Shown here: positions 36,850 through 48,525 of the stretch, piece by piece | Layout: each line of letters opens with the position of its first letter | Numbering within the stretch: the stretch's first letter is position 1 | DNA from: Icerya purchasi | Lineage: Eukaryota > Arthropoda > Insecta > Hemiptera > Monophlebidae | Direction: 5' to 3' | Assembly (NCBI GenBank): GCA_039619475.1 | Contig: CM077115.1 | Location: 156,649,774 to 156,713,773 of the forward strand | DNA length: 64,000 bases | Position numbers and translations under genes: made by a program | Notes under the pieces: generated by a model | The model's database searches: none | Seen by the model: only the letters and a program-made list of their open reading frames with translations | What the model was told of the DNA's origin: nothing

Positions 36850-37560
36850 ACGAGTAAGTGGTATTACTGTGACCTTCTTTTGTTTCCATATCTTTTTTTA
36901 TTTAAGTGGCTAAGCTGCTGTATTTACTTATTTTTTCTTCACATTTCTGGGTAATATTACTGCCATTAGGGACTGATATGTCTGTTAAAAATGTATTCTT
37001 TGGTGGTTTGTGAATTAAGGTAATATCAGGTCTGTTAGCATCTATTTTATGATCTGTAAAAATATTTGTATCCCAGTATAATTTTACAGTTTCATTTTCT
37101 AGCACTGATTCTGGTTTATACCGACAATATGGTGCTTTCTTGTTGTTTATTATTCCATATTTGTGTGCTATTTCTCGATGTATTATTTTCGCCTTTAAAA
37201 AAAAAAAAAAAATGTTGCTATGTCTTTTTATATATTCTGTTCCTCTGCAAGTAATTTACATCCTCCTGTAATATGTTCAATTATTTCACGGGCTTGATAG
37301 CATCTACGACACAAATCATTGGTTGTATCTTGATCTTTTATTATATATTTTTTGTAATGTTTCGTTGATATCACTTGATCTGGATTAACTAATAAAAAAT
37401 CCTTCAGTTTCGGAAAATAATTCTCTTTTTTTTTAACCAGTTATATGTTAACTCTTTATTGATATTTTTTCTGTTCATTATATTGATATGTCTCCCATGT
37501 AGCATTTTAACCGATCATTTTTCTTCAATTATTATTTATTATTATTATTATTGCTTTGAC
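36850..37560 (-). mobile_element. LINE 3' fragment with CCHC and restriction-like endonuclease
   Basis: On the minus strand from about 37560: YFPKLKDFLLVNPDQVIS, then a CCHC-type knuckle CRRCYQAREIIEHITGGC (about 37310-37260), ETVKLYWDTNIFTDHKIDAN, and RPDITLIHKPPKNTFLTDIS, a PD-(D/E)xK-like nuclease block. Then EEKISKYSSLAT and, after breaks, VIPNTLMEDFKTLKIPGYI. This arrangement is what R2/R4-type LINEs carry downstream of reverse transcriptase, so it is a different LINE class from the others here. The RT part itself is not present. Confidence 0.75.
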
Positions 37561-37687
37561 ACTATTTCGCATTATAATAAAACTGTGTTATGATACTTTC
37601 CGAAATTGAATAAACTGATCAAAATATAGATGTAATTGTTATATTTCCTACATTTTAAAACTGACAAATAATATTTTAATTAACATA

Positions 37688-38100
37688 TCTGGGTTTCCTA
37701 CTTCAAAATTAGCCCCTCGGGGCTTCGAGAGCTCGAACTTTTGGGAAAAAATATTTTTTTTTCCCCCGGTGTATGATATACTGTTGGAAAGAGCGGGAAG
37801 CAAATTCGTATTTCATTTTTTTAACGAAACATTGGAAGTTTACCAAAAGTTTAAAAAAGCACAAAAAACGACGTGTAGCCCCCACTCGTGGCTCAGCTTT
37901 ATAGCTAAAAATTTTGAACAAGGTTAAAAGAATGGGCATCCTTGTGTATTTTTTTACTTTGGAACATTTAGGTTTCCAACTTTTAAATCGGACCCTTGGG
38001 GCGCTGAAAGCTTGAAAGTTTCAATTTTTTTTTTTTTTTTTCAATCATGTGATATATCAATGGTAAGATCGCTATTAGTCAAACATTGTGTTTCATGTGT
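37688..38100 (+). repeat. composite repeat, two units (copy 1)
   Basis: Two diverged units starting near 37693 and 37968. Each reads TTTCC..CTT..AAAT, then CCCTCGGGGC or CCCTTGGGGC, then AGCTCGAA, then a T-run and ATGATATA. The same units occur three times at 58085-58710. The downstream sequence (38200-38330) also matches 58960-59085, so these are two copies of one larger repeat. Function unknown. Confidence 0.85.
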
Positions 38101-38324
38101 TGACGATTCCGTATGTATTGTATGAAAAACAAAAGACAATATAATTGAAAAAGTGCGATCCATTATTTAATAATAAAATGTAACACAAATTTCTGTAAAT
38201 GTCCTATAATCAAGATATTGAATAAAATAAAGAAAAATAAAATACAATTCTGAATTTATTGTTTTGTATTGAAATACGTAGTAAAAAGTCCAGACTAAAG
38301 AATAAAAAATAAAAAAAATATATA

Positions 38325-38889
38325 TATTTTTTAGAAATAGCCTTTTATTTATGCACTAACAAGTACAAAATAAAAGATTAGTGTGCGACTACCATAATAT
38401 TTAATTATTAACCTACGGCCCCCGCTTTTATTTTTCAGAATATTTCGTAGTTTTAGATTTTAATGTTAAGATGCGTATCTGGTAGTTGCAAGGGCGTCGC
38501 CGCCGATGAGGCAGGAATGAGGGGTAAAATAAGTTGCCAGCCGCCAGTAGGGCAAGATGATAGAAAGAGGATATGAGTTATAGGAAAAAAAAAATTTATA
38601 AGTTCTAAAGGCTTAATATTTTATTAAACAAGAATAAAATCTTAATTAAAACATAATTTTCGTGGGTTTTTGGAAAAGTGTTCTGCTACTTTGTTATAAA
38701 AGTCCTTCAAATTGTCCATGATTAGGCGCCCATGAATACTCATCATGACCAGTTGATTAAAAAGTTACAAAGCTCCAGCGGGGTCAGCTGCTCCCCTGCC
38801 CACCGCGTGCGACGCCCATGGGTAGTCGTACACTAATAAACTTTTTTTGTACCTTTTAGTGCATAAATAAAAGGCTGTTTTTAAAAGGT
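38325..38889 (+). mobile_element. TIR element (copy 1), interrupted by a hAT-type MITE
   Basis: Left arm 38334-38480 and right arm 38821-38889 are inverted repeats (CTTTTATTTATGCACTAA / TTAGTGCATAAATAAAAG, AGTGTGCGACTACC / GGTAGTCGTACACT). The second copy at 59082-59331 has the same sequence without the 332-base insertion at 38489-38820, so the original element was about 230-250 bases. No coding capacity. Confidence 0.9.
38489..38820. mobile_element. hAT-type MITE with 8-bp target duplication
   Basis: Starts CAAGGGCGTCGC and ends GCGACGCCCATG, an 11 of 12 inverted repeat. It is flanked by GGTAGTTG (38481-38488) and GGTAGTCG (38821-38828), an 8-bp duplication with one difference, the hAT signature. 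The uninterrupted copy at about 59262 reads GGTAGCCG at the target. 332 bases, no ORF, so non-autonomous. Confidence 0.88.
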
Positions 38890-38957
38890 TTTTTTTTTTA
38901 TTTATTTATTTTTTTTAATATTATTTTCTAATGGAAGATTTGATTTATAATTTAAAA

Positions 38958-39120
38958 GCCACCATGGCACAGTTGGTTAGACAACGGTGTTTCAGTCGGG
39001 TAGAATTGGGTTCGAATCCTGTTGTCACACACTAAAACTTCCAAAAATGTCCCTTACGCTTAATTAATGTCCATAGTTGACGCGTCCAAAAAGAATTAAA
39101 AATTAAAAAAAATTTATAAA
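38958..39120 (+). repeat. tRNA-derived SINE
   Basis: Begins AGCCACCATGGCACAGTTGG, where TGGCACAGTTGG is a good pol III A box, with GGGTTCGAATCC (B box) about 40 bases later, as in a tRNA. It continues with an unrelated body (ACTAAAACTTCCAAAAATG) and ends in an A-rich tail at about 39100-39120. There is no proper acceptor stem, so it is a SINE and not a tRNA gene. Confidence 0.8.
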
Positions 39121-39307
39121 AATTTCATGTTACTTTGGCGTGTTTTGTTATAAATGCTTTCTTCTTGTTCTTCATCATTTATATTAATATTATTGTTATT
39201 TTTATTTCCATTTTCATACATATTTAAGTCATTTTGAAATTCTTGTAAAAAATCTAAAACGTTTTTAAACAGACTAAAATACTGTTAACTTATTTTTTTT
39301 TTTTTAG

Positions 39308-39522
39308 ACAAACAACAAGAATTAGACTTCCCATCATTACAAAAAGGTAATGATGACGGCTCAAATAAAAGCGTAATCATTAAACAAGAAAAATCTAGTC
39401 ATGCTACTTCGATGTCACGCATATCAGGGATAAAACAGCCCCTTTGCCATACTAACAGTTTCTCCGGCGAAACACTGCCCAGGTGCGGCGTGGAAACTGT
39501 ACACGAACAGAAGTTAGTTGAG
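39308..39522 (+). CDS. dnc: dunce exon: linker 2 and catalytic-domain lead-in
   Basis: 215 bases after a T-rich acceptor (TTTTTTTTTAG), ending VE before GTATAT. It begins KQQELDFPSLQ, the usual continuation of UCR2, then a poorly conserved hydrophilic stretch (GNDDGSNKSVIIKQEKSS). It recovers family identity at MSRISGIKQPL and HTNSFSGETLPRCGVET. The middle segment is expected to be the least conserved part of the protein. Confidence 0.95.
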
Positions 39523-41290
39523 GTATATATTTATCTCTGTTAAATACGTTTATTATCATTTCAGACTGTGTAATATTTTAAAATTATATTATTAGCGAAT
39601 TTCGTAATTTTGTTCATTAGATGAAATAATAACGATTTTAAACGGACTTTGTATAAATATAGCAATAAGGTGAATCGAGCGTGAGAAACCATTGCTTAAT
39701 ATTTTAAAGGTATACGATACATATCAATAAATTACATATCTACACCGTTTGTCTTTCTTTTTTTTTTTTTTTATACGTATTATGCGAGATTTTTTAATAT
39801 GTACATGTTTGGTTTATTTGTTTAAAGTTTCATCGATTTATATTTAGTAATGCTTGTGTCGCAAATATTGTCGAAGAGCTGCATTTATGTAACATTTTTA
39901 CGCTTCCATATACAATTATTGGTGTTTCAAAAATTCACATTCAGTTACACTGAAATTAATTTTAATTACATGATTTTTCCCCTTCAAAATTCACTCTAAA
40001 ACATTTTAGCACGGCAAATTTCAATTTTACGCGTTCTAAGGTTTTGCATAATTTTAAAGAATTTGAAGCCGTTGAAAATTTTACATAAAATTTCGTTGCC
40101 GGATGTTCGCTGTGCACCCAATAGCATACAGAAATTAAAAGCTCGCTTACAAATTAATTGTCGTTCGTTTTTGTAATGACAACTCAGCATCTACCGTCAC
40201 AGTGTTGTATTTAAATGTGTTTATTAGTCTTATTTGTGCTGCTATCGAATTTTTTGATATAGAGTGAACCTTAACTTTGCAATTCTTGAGGCTTTTTATG
40301 AGTTCATCGGGTTCATTTTTTTTTTTTTTATTATTAATTCGTTTAATTTTTTATAATATATCGCTTATTATAAATATTAAATGATAATCTGTTTGCGGTA
40401 CTGTTTTTTTCTTTAATAATTTTCAGTTTAATAATGAGAGGTAAAAGGGGACTCGGATTACTTTCTTTAGGTCGCTTTAATTTCTTCTGTGGCAACCATT
40501 ACACCATTCCAGACAAGGTAGACCCGGGGAAGCCTTTGAGTTCAGAATTTAATCTTTAACTCAAGTCTTCAAGTTTAACAGTTAGTCGCCTTAATTGTTT
40601 GAAGCTGGACCGTGCTTACTTAGGGAGGAAAAAATGCCAACTAATAAAAATCCGTATAGGAAGTGAGAAAAAAAAGAGCATCATTTCAATTACGTGAACT
40701 TATTATTATCAAAGTATCGTTTAATGGAATGACCTGTAAATTTTTAAAGATTATTAATAAGTCTACAATGAGTAAATGAGTGGCGGATTTTCAGGGTAAA
40801 TTGAAGGTAACCTTAGTCAGTTCCTTAATTCTTATGGTGAACAACAGTGAGTGAAATCTTCTTCGGTAGATTTTTTTTTTTTTTCATTTTTAATGTATGC
40901 GGAATAAATAAATAAAGAATACCAAAGCGAAAAAAGAATTAAGCAGAATGTCCGCGATAATGATTGTGATCGTTAAATTATTTTGAATTTATCTAGTCTT
41001 TATTAGTGCGTATTATTTCTATATTTCAGCTAATTTTTTCATAGCCGTTCGTTTTCATTAGTTTTGCTGGCCACTTTTCTCTTGTTTTTTTTTAAAGCTG
41101 TTACTATTGGCTAAATATCTCCTGAATAAACTGCTCTTAAGATGTGCATTGCGTTTTAAATAAACAAATAAAAAAAAAAAATAAAAAAAAAACCAAAAAC
41201 AAATGATTCTTATTTATATTATTAAAAAAAAGAATAATTAGTTATATACATTATTCAAATTAATCAGACAAATAATTATCGTTAACATAG
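39523..41290. other. dunce intron 5
   Basis: No gene or element recognised. Contains T-runs at about 39758 and 40317, and an A-rich tract near 41170. Confidence 0.6.
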
Positions 41291-41389
41291 ATAATGCAAG
41301 ACATTAATAAGTGGGGTATTGACATATTTCAAATAGTGGAATATTCAGAAAACAAACCATTAACAGCAGTGGCGTACAGAATATTTCAG
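41291..41389 (+). CDS. dnc: dunce exon: start of catalytic domain
   Basis: 99 bases, phase 0 on both sides, acceptor GTTAACATAG and donor GTAAAC. It encodes IMQDINKWGIDIFQIVEYSE followed by NKPLTAVAYRIFQ, the first helices of the PDE4 catalytic domain. Compared with the family (WGIDIF/WGLHVFRIAELS), the IVEYSE segment is divergent but the frame and splice sites are intact. Confidence 0.95.
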
Positions 41390-41629
41390 GTAAACTTCTA
41401 AAAAAACTCATTTAATAACTTTTTTTGTATCCGTTTTAATTATCTAATTTTTCGATTTAAGGCGAGTAATGTTTTAAAATAAAAATTAATTACTAATTCA
41501 GACTTACAACAGTTATAAATATGCGATATTGCGAAATGTAAAAATTTTTATTAAGGCCGAAATTTTTGAATTGTTTTTCAAAAGCGCTTACTATGTTATT
41601 AATATTTTACGTTTGATTAAATTTCACAG

Positions 41630-41794
41630 GACAGAGATTTATTAAAGGCATTTATGATCCCAGCTAAAACGTTTCTTACGTTTATGCTAACGTTAGAGCA
41701 AAATTACATAAAGGAAAATCCATTTCATAACAGTACTCATGCTGCGGACGTTACGCAATCAACGCACGTCTTGTTAAGTACGCCCGCATTAGAG
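41630..41794 (+). CDS. dnc: dunce exon: catalytic domain, HNxxH motif
   Basis: 165 bases, phase 0, acceptor TTTCACAG and donor GTAATT, separated from the previous exon by only 240 bases. It carries the general-acid and metal-binding motif [20 protein letters not shown], with His263 (proton donor) and His267 (metal ligand). PDE4 proteins usually have Ile or Leu between Ser/Asn and the second His; here it is Thr266 (ACT at 41735-41737). Confidence 0.97.
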
Positions 41795-42334
41795 GTAATT
41801 TTTATTTTTATTTAGCTCTACGTAAAATACGCTAATAAATGTTATAAATTAGAAACCGAATAATAAGCGAGCAATCTTTACCTCTGTACTTTAAAACTGT
41901 AATATTAAAAATTAATGTTGTAAAGTTTTATGTGAAACCAAATATTGAATTCACACAGATTGCGTTAAATTCACCCAAATTTTATTTGCCGCTAATAAAA
42001 TGATACACCCCTATGCCACTCAAGCTACTACGTTATTCTTTAATAAATACGCAATTTTATTGAAATATAAATAAGGTTTTTAAAATATTCGCAAGGGAAA
42101 TTAGATGGTATTCGGAACTTTAATAGAAGAAAATATTACCATTCAAATTATAGAAAATAAATGTTTTAATATATATTCGTAAGTTAATTGTTTACACTTC
42201 GACGAGGAATAGTTCATATAATTTTATTTTGACTGTTAAACTAAGATAGAACGAATTATACTTATTATATATGTGTATATTTAACGTAATATATATATTT
42301 ATATATATTTATTATATTATATATGTATATAACT

Positions 42335-42955
42335 CGACCATTTTGGCCTCGCAAGGGGCTGTACTCTTTGACCCCTGTTGCTTACACTTTGTCTCTTTCT
42401 CTTCTATACTCTTCTATACTTTATATAAAATGATCAAAATTTACAACGTAATTCTAAATCGGTTCGTATGAATATAATTTATGGACGAAGAAACGTAGAA
42501 AAAAAAAGCAAAAACGGGTCGAACGTCTTTTTAGAAGTCGGTAACAGAGCTATATTTTCATGGTAATTTAGCAAATTGATAGCATTTTAAATCAATCGCC
42601 TCTGTTATACATTTAAAGGGACCACATTTTTTCACGTTTTTTGACGAATACTCAGTTTATGTTCACCGATTTTTATAATTACTCACATGGTACCTAAGTT
42701 GTATGGTACTCTTTCTAATGGACAAATAAACGGTAAAATCGGTCTATATAAATATGAGTTATGCTCGAGTAAACAAACAAACAAACAAAAAAAAAACAAA
42801 AAAAAATGCTATGAACGTATAACCTTTTTTTTAGAAGTCGATAAAAATTGAAATATTACAAATGTTACATAAAATTGGGACATTTTTTGTTATGTAAAAT
42901 TAGAACATTTTTTCTAATAGTAGCCGGCCTAAGAATTACGTTGTAATTAATATAT
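42335..42955 (+). repeat. TIR repeat with internal segment (family of the palindrome)
   Basis: Inverted ends TTACAACGTAATTCTAAATC (42441) and AGAATTACGTTGTAA (42932-42946). The outer left flank GACCATTTTGGCCTCGCAAG is shared with the palindrome at 48063-48525. The internal part 42520-42850 matches 55370-55690 (CCACATTTTTTCAC, TTGTATGGTACTCTTTCTAA, AAAATCGGTCTATAT, GAACGTATAACC). No ORF. Confidence 0.85.
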
Positions 42956-43052
42956 TTATATAGATATATAAATAGATAGATATTTCTTAACATAAATAAA
43001 AATTAGATATCATTTCACTGTAAGGTTATATATTTTAACTGTTTTATTTTTT

Positions 43053-45350
43053 GTTTTTTTTTTTTTTTGAAAATATATATGTATTTATTCATATTTACAC
43101 ATTTTCTCGTCAAGCTAGACGCTTGTCAGCGAGTTTTCTTACATCTAATGATTTCTACATTATACTACTTATATACTATACCATCTTATCGCCGCGCAAA
43201 TCATTTTATTACAAACTTATCCTATTTTTCCTTATTTCTAACTTAGCTACAATTAATCTATTTTTTATTTTATTTTATTTTATTTATTTATTTTATTCCG
43301 TTCCTTTTCCTTCCCCTTTTTTTTTCACTTTTGTTGATCACTATTTACGTGTACCCTCTTCTCCTTTTTAATGCTTATTATTATTCCTATATTTCCCTCT
43401 TTTTGTAACCATTCCTTTATTTTCTTTTTTTTTTCACCCCAATTTTTTCCTTCTCTATTATTTCTTTAGGCATTTTATTTAACAACTGCGTTATAACGTA
43501 TTTGTCTGTTTGCTCCCCTATCTTTGTTTTAACTAACGGCAGTTTGTACAAATAGTTTTTCCTCAGCCGGTATTCTATTTTTCTTCTCTCCTCCAATTCT
43601 ATTTCCTTATCTGTCATTATGTACTCCCATATCATTATGTATAAATATATTCCTCTAACACTCAGTACGTCTTCTTTTTGTATTATTTCATTTTCGGTCT
43701 CGTATTTATGAGCTGATATTAATTTCAAGCATTTTATTTGCAGTTTACTTACTATTCCCACGTATGTTTTCCTAGCAATTCCCCATACCTGGATTCCATA
43801 TCTGATTCTTGATTCCACTAGCGCATAATACACGATTTTTAACATTTTATTTGTCGCTTATATCTTTAAAGTGTTTAATGCTGGTAATGTCGCCCTAATT
43901 TTCTTTGCAATGTATTCCGTATGTCCGTCCCACCTTAAGTGTTGGTCCATCATTACTCCCCAAAAATATTTATATTGGGTCACTACTTCTTTCTTCCGCC
44001 AGTTTATCTTCTCACATTCATTTCTTTCGTCTCACTCATGTATGTATACATTCGTTTAAGTGCATTATTAAATTTGGACAATATTCATCATACCTATCCC
44101 TTTTCGTACGTAGTACCATTGCTTTAGTTTTTGATACATTAATTCTTAGATTTTTATCATGTGCCCATCTGCTTATTGTGATTAGATCTTTTTGTATTTT
44201 CATTTCTGCCCCCTTAGTATCTTTATGTACTGTAACTATTGCTATATCATCGGCGACCGAGTATATATCGTTATATTTTAATTCCTTGTACAAACCGTTT
44301 GTATATATAATAAACAGTATTGGCGCTAAGTTACTACCTTGCGGAACTCCCACATTCAACTTCTCTTTTTCACTTTGTGCATTTAATACATTTACACATA
44401 TTGTCCATTGTCCTTTGGTTTAGGTACTTTTGGAACCACTTTTGAACACTGTGCGTTATTTCTATCTCCTCTAATTTATTTATAAGTATTTTATGGTCAA
44501 TCGTCTCGAATGCTCTAGTTAAATCTATGAATGTTATCAGTACCTTCTTCCCTTCTTCAAAATTTACCCTTATTTTTTCTGTAAACTCACCAAGCGCTTT
44601 CGATGTTGATTTTCCCTTTTGAAACCCGTATTGTGTTCTGTCAATTATCTCCTATTTTCCTGTAAATTTTTCGTTAAACTATTAGCTACATACTTTTTTA
44701 AGATTGTTGCAATTACATTACTTACCGCAATTGGTCTATAATTTTTATATTCCCTGTGTTTGCCTTCTTTATATATTGGCCTCGTTTTCGACATCTTTAG
44801 TCCATCTGGTATTCTTCCTTTACTAAGAGTCATATTTATCAGTTTCGTAATTTTTTTTTACTATATATAGGTTTTTATTGTCTTTATATTTTTCATTCTT
44901 ATCCCATCTAGTCCTGTGGCCTTTGTTTCTTTCAATCCCTCAATAATTTTCCCCACTTACTCTATGTTTTCTTTCGGTACGTACATATTTACTTTCGGTT
45001 CATTCTCTTTTTTTCCACGTAATGATACTTTGTTACATTTGTGTTCTATTTTTTTTATACCATTTTTGAATTCTCTGCTGAACCTGTTCGCAATTTCAAT
45101 TCCTTCTTGCCCCTTCGAAAAGTGTTTCTCGATCATCTCTTCTACTTGTATATTCCTTTTTTTTCCTATGATCTTATTTATATTTAACCGTGTTTTCCTG
45201 ATGTCTCCTTGTACCCCCGCGAAACTTTTTTTCATATAAACATGTCTTTTTGCCGTCTTATTTCTGCGTTTACTTGATTTCTCTTAACTGCTTATACTTA
45301 TTTCTTAATTCCGTATTTTGGTTGTTCTTTTTTACTTTTGTATACAATTA
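43053..45350 (-). mobile_element. antisense LINE, 5'-truncated, with poly-A
   Basis: On the minus strand: RNQVNAEIRRQKDMF (about 45280), GRIPDGLKMSKTRPIYKEGK and YKNYRPIAVSN (reverse transcriptase, about 44800), GFQKGKSTSKALGEFT (about 44620), VLITFIDLTRAFETIDHKIL (about 44560-44490), VPQGSNLAPILFIIYTNGL (44353), SVADDIAIV (RT catalytic block, about 44250), NLRINVSKTKAMVLRTKRD. A C-terminal region follows at 43845-43417 (YALVESRIRYGIQVWG). A T16 run at about 43053-43069 is the poly-A tail. Frame breaks separate the pieces. Clade not assigned (I/CR1/Jockey-type RT); no endonuclease domain is present. Confidence 0.85.
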
Positions 45351-46399
45351 GTTGTTAATAATAATTTTCCAATTATATACGTTTAATATTTTAGTTGTAC
45401 AAAACATCAATATGCATATTTTTAATATGATATTTCTGGATATTATGTGATCAAATTAGTATCAAAAGTAATAACAAAAAAAAAAAAAAATCTACTAAAT
45501 AAATATAATGAATAATATCTGAAATTAATAATGAAGCGTTATATGCAAAAAAAAACTAATCAACTTTATTGTATCAGTCAATCCTTAGATCATTAAATTT
45601 GACTTTTTTTTTTTTTTTTTTTTTTTTAGGTTATTGCCTTTATCAGATAAAGATTATGTAATCAGAACATTACTATAAGTTGCAATGAAATGATATATAA
45701 TTTTTATTTATACAAAAATGAATTTATAAAATCTTTACGTAACATTCCTCGAGTAGTACAATAGTGTTTATATTTTATTTAACAAATACGTAAATATGTA
45801 ATGACTCTTTTGATTTTAGTATTAACAATCGTTTCAGCAAAATTTTGTGTTTTTCTTAAACATCAATTCATAATTATTAGCAGTTACCGATATTTTTTAT
45901 TCTGTTCAACATTCGATAGGTCAACGGCTTATTATTTTTTCAATTAGAAATGTCTGATGTGCAAAATTTATGTAAATTTAACAACTCCATTAAAAACAGA
46001 AGTTCCAGCGACGTCATAAAAAACGAATTTTTGGCGATAAAATTTACTAAGAGTGTCTACAACCTAAGATAAAACATTCCTTCCACGATATTATAAAAAT
46101 GTTCTTCCTTAACTGAAAGTCATGAATTATATTGAATTATATAAATATCATTATTTATACATCAATAGTTAAACTTGTTTTTTTTTTTTTCATCGTTGTT
46201 ATGCCAATTTACTTAAAGTTAACTTTTATATAAACGTGCTTTATTTCCTTTTACTCTGCTTTTATTTATTTTAGTGACTATAATTTATAAGTAAAATGGA
46301 TTTTGATTTAAATTTAAAATATGGTTTCTTAATATTCACCAGTTGACAACGTAGTTCATCAGTGGCTAATTCGAAATAATAGTAAAAAAAAAAAAAAAT

Positions 46400-47235
46400 A
46401 ATATATATATTGTAACGTTTACGTATTCATTAAGAGCCATCAGGGATGCCACTACAGCCTCTTTATTACCGTGGACGAGAAAAATTTATTAATTTATTAT
46501 TACTATAAAAAATAAGATTAATTGAAATTTTACGAAGTATATCAATGAAAATTATTTACCTACACCTATTTTTCTTGGACGGTTGACCGCTCAAAACACA
46601 ATTAATAATTATAGACAACTAAATATGGTAATAATATAAATAAACAATTGTACGTACCACTGTTTGTCGGCGGTGACACAGGAACACGTTGATGATGATT
46701 TCTGGATGGGTAGACTGGCGGTGATTCCTTTGGTGATGGTACGAGAAGTGAATTTGAAATATTAATCAAAATTTATCAAACTTTACGCAATTTACTTTGG
46801 CGAAAGGAACTACTAATAATATGGTAACCGATCTGACGGGTGATTCGACTATTGCGCGCTGTAGGGGTTATTCTTTTTTTCGAACGCGATTTCTTTTAGA
46901 CGAGAACCGTCCCCAAAAAACGACACTGACTTCTTCACTGAAGTTAGAGATCGACTAACTTCCTTTTTTGCCATATTTTCGTTCATGACCCTAAGAGACT
47001 TTCTTTTTTTTGTCTTCACGTCGACCAATCGCCGTTCATTTCATTTACGACTGGAGAAATTCCAATGACCGCGTGACGATGCATTCACCCTCCGACCGAC
47101 AAACAGGATTTCAATCACGCGCACATTCTCACTCGCACGACGTTTTCGATAATTTCTTAAGTTCATTTTATTATTCTGTTTTCAATTACCATTATACAAT
47201 AATGATTCTTTTTCTAATACTGATATTTAAGTAAG
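46400..47235 (+). repeat. dispersed repeat, copy 1 (LTR-like?)
   Basis: Shares ordered blocks with 56440-57130: ACGTACCACTGTTTGTCGGC versus ACGTATCACTGTTGTGCGCG, then CCTCCGACCGACAAACAG versus TCTCCGACCGACAACAG, then CACGCGCACATTCTCACTCG versus CACGCACATTTACTCTCAC, and a T-rich end. It begins near TGTAACGTTTACG, which would suit an LTR start, but I cannot fix the ends. Confidence 0.55.
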
Positions 47236-47584
47236 AGAAATATTAAAATCGGGGAAAAAATAAGAAAGTTGATATTTTAACCATTATTAACATTTTAATT
47301 ACTATCTAAATCCGGTATTGAATAACAGTGCAATATTAAAAATAAAAAAATCGTTCAAAAAACAATAGCTGATAAGCGATCATCTGAAAAATGGAAAAAG
47401 CTAAAGAAAAAAGAAAAATTCGGGCAAATTTCAGTACCATTTTCAGACATTTTAATAATACGTTGCCTATCAAGTTGTTGAACTAAATTAGCTTTTTCGA
47501 ATATTTTTTATTATGGAAAATTATTATTTTAACGATACCAACTTCAATTATAAATAATGAAATTTAATTTTTTTTTTTTTTTAG

Positions 47585-47684
47585 TCTGTGTTCACACCTT
47601 TAGAAACATTCGCCGCTATTTTCGCTGCCACTATTCATGACGTTGATCATCCTGGCCTGACGAATCAGTTTTTAATTAATTCTA
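47585..47684 (+). CDS. dnc: dunce exon: catalytic HD motif
   Basis: 100 bases after a long T-tract acceptor, donor GTACGT. It encodes [16 protein letters not shown] then [17 protein letters not shown]. His303 and Asp304 are the HD-domain metal ligands. The last A joins GT of the next exon to make Ser319. The upstream 5.8-kb intron contains an antisense LINE. Confidence 0.98.
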
Positions 47685-48032
47685 GTACGTATAATTTTTA
47701 GTTTGTACATTCATATTTCATATATTTAAATGTATAAAACAGCAATACAATTACAGTTTCCTCAAATTTCTAACGGAGGAGATATTTACGTTTTCAGTTT
47801 TCTAAATTAATTACGCAATTTTTATTTTTTAATAACCATTTCCAATTACGGATTTTCTTCGATATTATATTTTTTACATTAATAATGAGAAAAAATGTTG
47901 AAGTTAAGAATATTGAATTTTTTGACGATTTTCGTGTAAGAAATAAAAAGTTTCTTTCCAGAGTTTTACATTAAATTTATAATACATTTTAAGCAATTAT
48001 AGACTGATTTTAACGATGTATATAAAAATAAA

Positions 48033-48062
<30 letters not shown>

Positions 48063-48066
<4 letters not shown>

Positions 48067-48525
48067 CGGCTATTTTGCCCACGCAAGGGGTTGTGCCACT
48101 TCTGCTTACATTTTTGTCTCTTTCTCTTCTATACTTTTTTGTAAAATGATCAAAATTTACAACGTAATTCTAAATCGGTCCATATGAATATAATAACATA
48201 ATCACAAAAATCCTATAAAATATAACAAACGTTACATAAAATTGGGGCATTTTTTCTAGAGGAGGGTAGCCTAAGAATTACGCTGTAATTAATATATTAA
48301 TTACAACGTAATTCTTAGGCTACTCCCCATTAGAAAAAAGTCCCAATGTTTGTTATATTTTATAGGATTTTTGTGATTATGTTATTATATTCATATGGAC
48401 CGATTTAGAATTACGTTGTAAATTTTGATCATTTTATACAAAGTGTAGAAGAGAAAGAGACAGAAATGTAAGCAAGAGGGGTCGAGGGGCATGGCCCCTT
48501 GCGAGACCAAAATGGCCGAGCATCA
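48063..48525. repeat. zero-spacer palindrome (fold-back element)
   Basis: Arms of about 230 bases meet at 48294/48295 inside GTAATTAATATATTAATTAC with no spacer. Left-arm blocks GATCAAAATTTACAACGTAA, CATATGAATATAATAACATA, ATCACAAAAATCCTATAAAA and TAGCCTAAGAATTACG all recur inverted in the right arm. The arms differ by substitutions and an indel of about 11 bases near 48232. Outer ends match the left flank of the 42335 repeat, so two units of that family are joined head to head. Preceded by (TA)n. Confidence 0.92.

Noticed and set aside
42241..42330. TATATA-rich stretches as promoters
   Set aside because: They are simple TA repeats found throughout the introns and lack any associated first exon.
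43871..45239. Several + strand ORFs of 60-170 codons
   Set aside because: All are reverse-strand shadows of the antisense LINE reverse transcriptase.
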